From Chaetoceros tenuissimus (lineage: Eukaryota > Bacillariophyta > Thalassiosirophyceae > Chaetocerotales > Chaetocerotaceae), in assembly GCA_021927905.1 (NCBI GenBank), contig BLLK01000038.1, positions 744,001 through 808,000 on the forward strand: 64,000 bases of DNA. Direction: 5' to 3'. Below the pieces are notes generated by a model. That model did not search any database. It worked only from the letters and a program-made list of their open reading frames with translations, and was not told the DNA's origin. This document shows, piece by piece, positions 61,801 to 64,000 of the stretch. The position numbers and the translations under genes are program-made. The first letter of the stretch is position 1. Each line of letters opens with the position of its first letter.

Positions 61801-63580
61801 ATGTTTGACCGAGAGACTACTGAGATCTATAATGATTCATACCATGTAGTAGGATTACGTGGGCTGAAAGGAGGCGGTGGTGGAGGAGGAGGAGGAACAG
61901 GTGAGTTTATCAATTTCAACTAGATCTAGAAAAGATAAGGTCCAGAAGTCCATCGACTGCACTACAAACAATAGTTGAATATAATCAAACTGACTATTTT
62001 ATCCTTTCATCAAGGTGGAGGTGGAGGTGGCAGTAGCGGTGTAGGTAATGCAAGTATTGGTACAATAATTGGGATCATTGTATTGTTGGTACTATTACTT
62101 ATTTGCGTGTATGGCTACATTTTATATATACAGAGAAAGATTGCAGAATTTCAAACTCGCATCGATCAAGCGAGGGAGAAATTTCTGTCCAATGAGCGAA
62201 TTATCGACCCATCTATCAAAACTTATAAACCTATGAACGGTTCATATGCAGTTAAATATACTGAAGGAGGTTATACTAATTCTCAAAACGGGACGACAAC
62301 TCTTTATTTTACAGACTTGAATGATGGAAGTGGATATTCAATCTCTGGATCATCGATGGACGCAGATGGCAAAGCTACAATTGAAGAAGGCTTTGTACGA
62401 TATGACGGAAGCGATGCTTATTGGACAGATCAAGTGTATGAGGGAGAACATATCGGGTTGAGAGTATTGAATACAGGTTTTTTTGATTTCAAGTCCTTAA
62501 GATTTACTGGACGTTTTCTATCTAGTAATGGGTTAGACGGAAGTTTTCTCCAATTTAAGCTTGTAGGTGCTGGAGGGGATCCTATTTCTGATCAAAGCAG
62601 TCAATTTACTGCAATTATATTCAAAGAGACAGCTGATACAAAAACCGGAATTAAACTTGCTGACGATGAGAATCGAAAGATCATAGTAACGCAGGTGTCT
62701 AGACTGTTTGCGCAAACAGGTAGGTGAACTTGCTTTAAAGCAAACATATATTATTTAATAAATTCTAACTCATGTGTGTCCGATAATTTCAAGACTTGAA
62801 GATAGGCGATGAAATACTCAAGGTAAACGGAACTTCCGTTGTTGGAAAGGACTCTTCTTTTGCCATAGAATTGATCAGAAGCCTCAGAGAATCAATTACT
62901 ATAACTGCAAAACGACCAATAAGTGAATTCAATGCAATTATATTCAAAGAGACAGCTGATACAAAAACCGGAATTAAACTTGCTGACGATGAGAATCGAA
63001 AGATCGTAGTAACGCAGGTGTCTGAACTGTTTGCGCAAACAGGTAGGTGAACTTGCTTTAAAGCAAACATATATCATTCAAACATTTCTAACTCATGTGT
63101 GTCCGATAATTTCAAGACTTGAAGATAGGCGATGAAATACTCAAGGTAAACGGAACTTCCGTTGTTGGAAAGGACTCTTCTTTTGCCATAGAATTGATCG
63201 GAAGCCCAAGACAATTAATTACTATAACTGCAAAACGACCTTCTAATCCAGGAGCTTCTCCTGACTCAGAAACAGTTGTGGCGAATGTTTATAAATCTTC
63301 AACAGGCACCAAAGTTGGAATCACACTTAATTTAGACGAACAGGGGAAGATTGTTGTAGACGATTTGACTGGTCTATTCGCTGCGACAGAACTGCAAGTT
63401 GGTGATGAGATCGTTATGGTGAATGGAAAACCTGTCAGAGGAAACGACAGTTTCTATGCAACTGGAATTATCAAAGATTCAACCGGATCAGTAACGGTAA
63501 TTGCTTGTAGAAAATTTGTTGATGAGATTGCACTGCCTGTAGCTTACAAGGTTTACGAGGAATCATTTCTGGAATCGTAA
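61801..63580 (+). CDS. Single-pass membrane protein with tandem PDZ-like domains, four exons
   Basis: Exons 61801-61900, 62015-62719, 62794-63042 and 63117-63580; 505 aa, phases consistent. A short N-terminus leads into poly-Gly split by intron 1, then a membrane helix (TIIGIIVLLVLLLICVYGYI). Next is a beta-rich domain (about residues 95-215, including TLYFTDLNDGSGYSISGSS), then PDZ-like units with the core LKIGDEILKVNGTSVVGKDS and a partial or variant one (LQVGDEIVMVNGKPVRGND). Two of the units are nearly identical and come from a recent exon-plus-intron duplication. Membrane-anchored scaffold or sorting protein is inferred; orientation not known. Start codon choice at 61801 is the weakest point, as the exon is short. 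Confidence 0.7.
62610..63240 (+). repeat. Tandem duplication of PDZ exon plus intron, period 323 bp
   Basis: Unit 1 is 62610-62932 and unit 2 starts at 62933 and runs to about 63240. Both contain the same exon end, the same intron (with palindrome TTTGCTTTAAAGCAAA-like core, TTGCTTTAAAGCAAAC) and the same following exon start. The introns differ only around TATTATTTAATAAATTC versus TATCATTCAAACATTTC. Reading frame is preserved because the unit is phase-symmetric (one extra exon of 249 nt). Confidence 0.93.
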
Positions 63581-63672
63581 ACATGATTGTGTAGAGAAGG
63601 GAATCAGCGTCGTTTCTACGGAATTTGAATTTTAATGGTATAATTTTTATATATTTCTGCTGAATTCTCTCA

Positions 63673-63807
63673 TTACATAGTAAGTTCTTTCTTTCGTTCT
63701 GGAAAAACTTCTACCAATCTTCCAACAATCACAGCAGCGAGATCAACAAAGAGAATTGATTTCGTCGTAATGTCTGCAAAGCCAATTTGGTAAATTGGAT
63801 CAGACAT
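63673..63807 (-). CDS. Possible small ORF or last exon of a minus-strand gene
   Basis: Open frame of 44 codons reading SDPIYQIGFADITTKSILFV and FPERKKELTM-stop. It has protein-like composition, and an upstream stop (TGA) immediately precedes the ATG. It could be a short gene or the 3' exon of a gene continuing beyond the right edge. The rest of 63581-64000 is AT-rich with no recognised feature. Confidence 0.3.
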   Translation of the reverse strand: MSDPIYQIGFADITTKSILFVDLAAVIVGRLVEVFPERKKELTM

Positions 63808-64000
63808 ATGATATCAGGTTTCTCTTGATCGGATTCTTCTTAACCCCCCTTGTATTTCTCTTTAGAATTGAATTCCCCATAAGGTATTTATTCTTCTCAT
63901 TCCTAAAGCAACAAATAGATTTACAAATCTGTAAATTATGCAATGATTCAGTAATTTTTAATCATTATAATTATTATCCCTTAGTTGGCATGGGATTCCA

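Overview
The window looks like nuclear DNA of a diatom or close stramenopile relative. The reasons are AT-rich, compact DNA with genes on both strands, short spliceosomal introns (roughly 60-110 nt, GT-AG), plastid-type presequences with ASAFAP-like motifs (43874-44437 and 58920-59792), a plastid-style long RelA/SpoT protein, and diatom-style Cys-rich extracellular repeats. No rRNA, tRNA, CRISPR array, virus copy or intact transposon was recognised. Exon structures were worked out by hand from splice sites, reading phase and family conservation.

Layout. 1-8.5 kb: 3' part of an RlmL-like RNA methyltransferase, a small membrane protein, a coiled-coil protein, a seven-exon amino acid transporter and an F-box-like/kinesin protein. 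9-22.7 kb: two tandem nine-exon genes, each about 1,890-1,900 aa. They encode secreted proteins that fuse a DUF1800 region, a DUF1501 region and two Cys-rich C-terminal repeats. Fragments of the next gene's 3' end lie between them and show how the duplication happened. 22.8-34 kb: core-1 galactosyltransferase-like protein, RSH (ppGpp) enzyme, serine acetyltransferase, Kish/TMEM167, ICT1-type peptide release factor, glycerol kinase. 34-46 kb: a membrane protein, histidine acid phosphatase, a frame-disrupted 2OG-Fe(II) oxygenase, a small secreted protein, CDP-diacylglycerol synthase, a second oxygenase-like protein, a plastid-targeted protein and class III alcohol dehydrogenase. 46-64 kb: a repeat protein, a SLC35B-type nucleotide-sugar/PAPS transporter, a PUB-domain protein, an ankyrin-like protein, a SART3/Prp24-like splicing factor, TRM5, a MerC-like plastid protein, glycine cleavage T protein and a membrane PDZ protein.

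Most genes are ordinary housekeeping genes packed head-to-head or tail-to-tail. The unusual material is the DUF1800-DUF1501 tandem pair and a recurring theme of recent short tandem duplications: whole genes, an intron flanking a 21-nt micro-exon, a PDZ exon with its intron, protein repeats and a 32-bp minisatellite. CRE-like TGACGTCA/TGACGC elements lie upstream of the photorespiratory T-protein gene and between the acid phosphatase and oxygenase genes, suggesting CO2/cAMP-type control.
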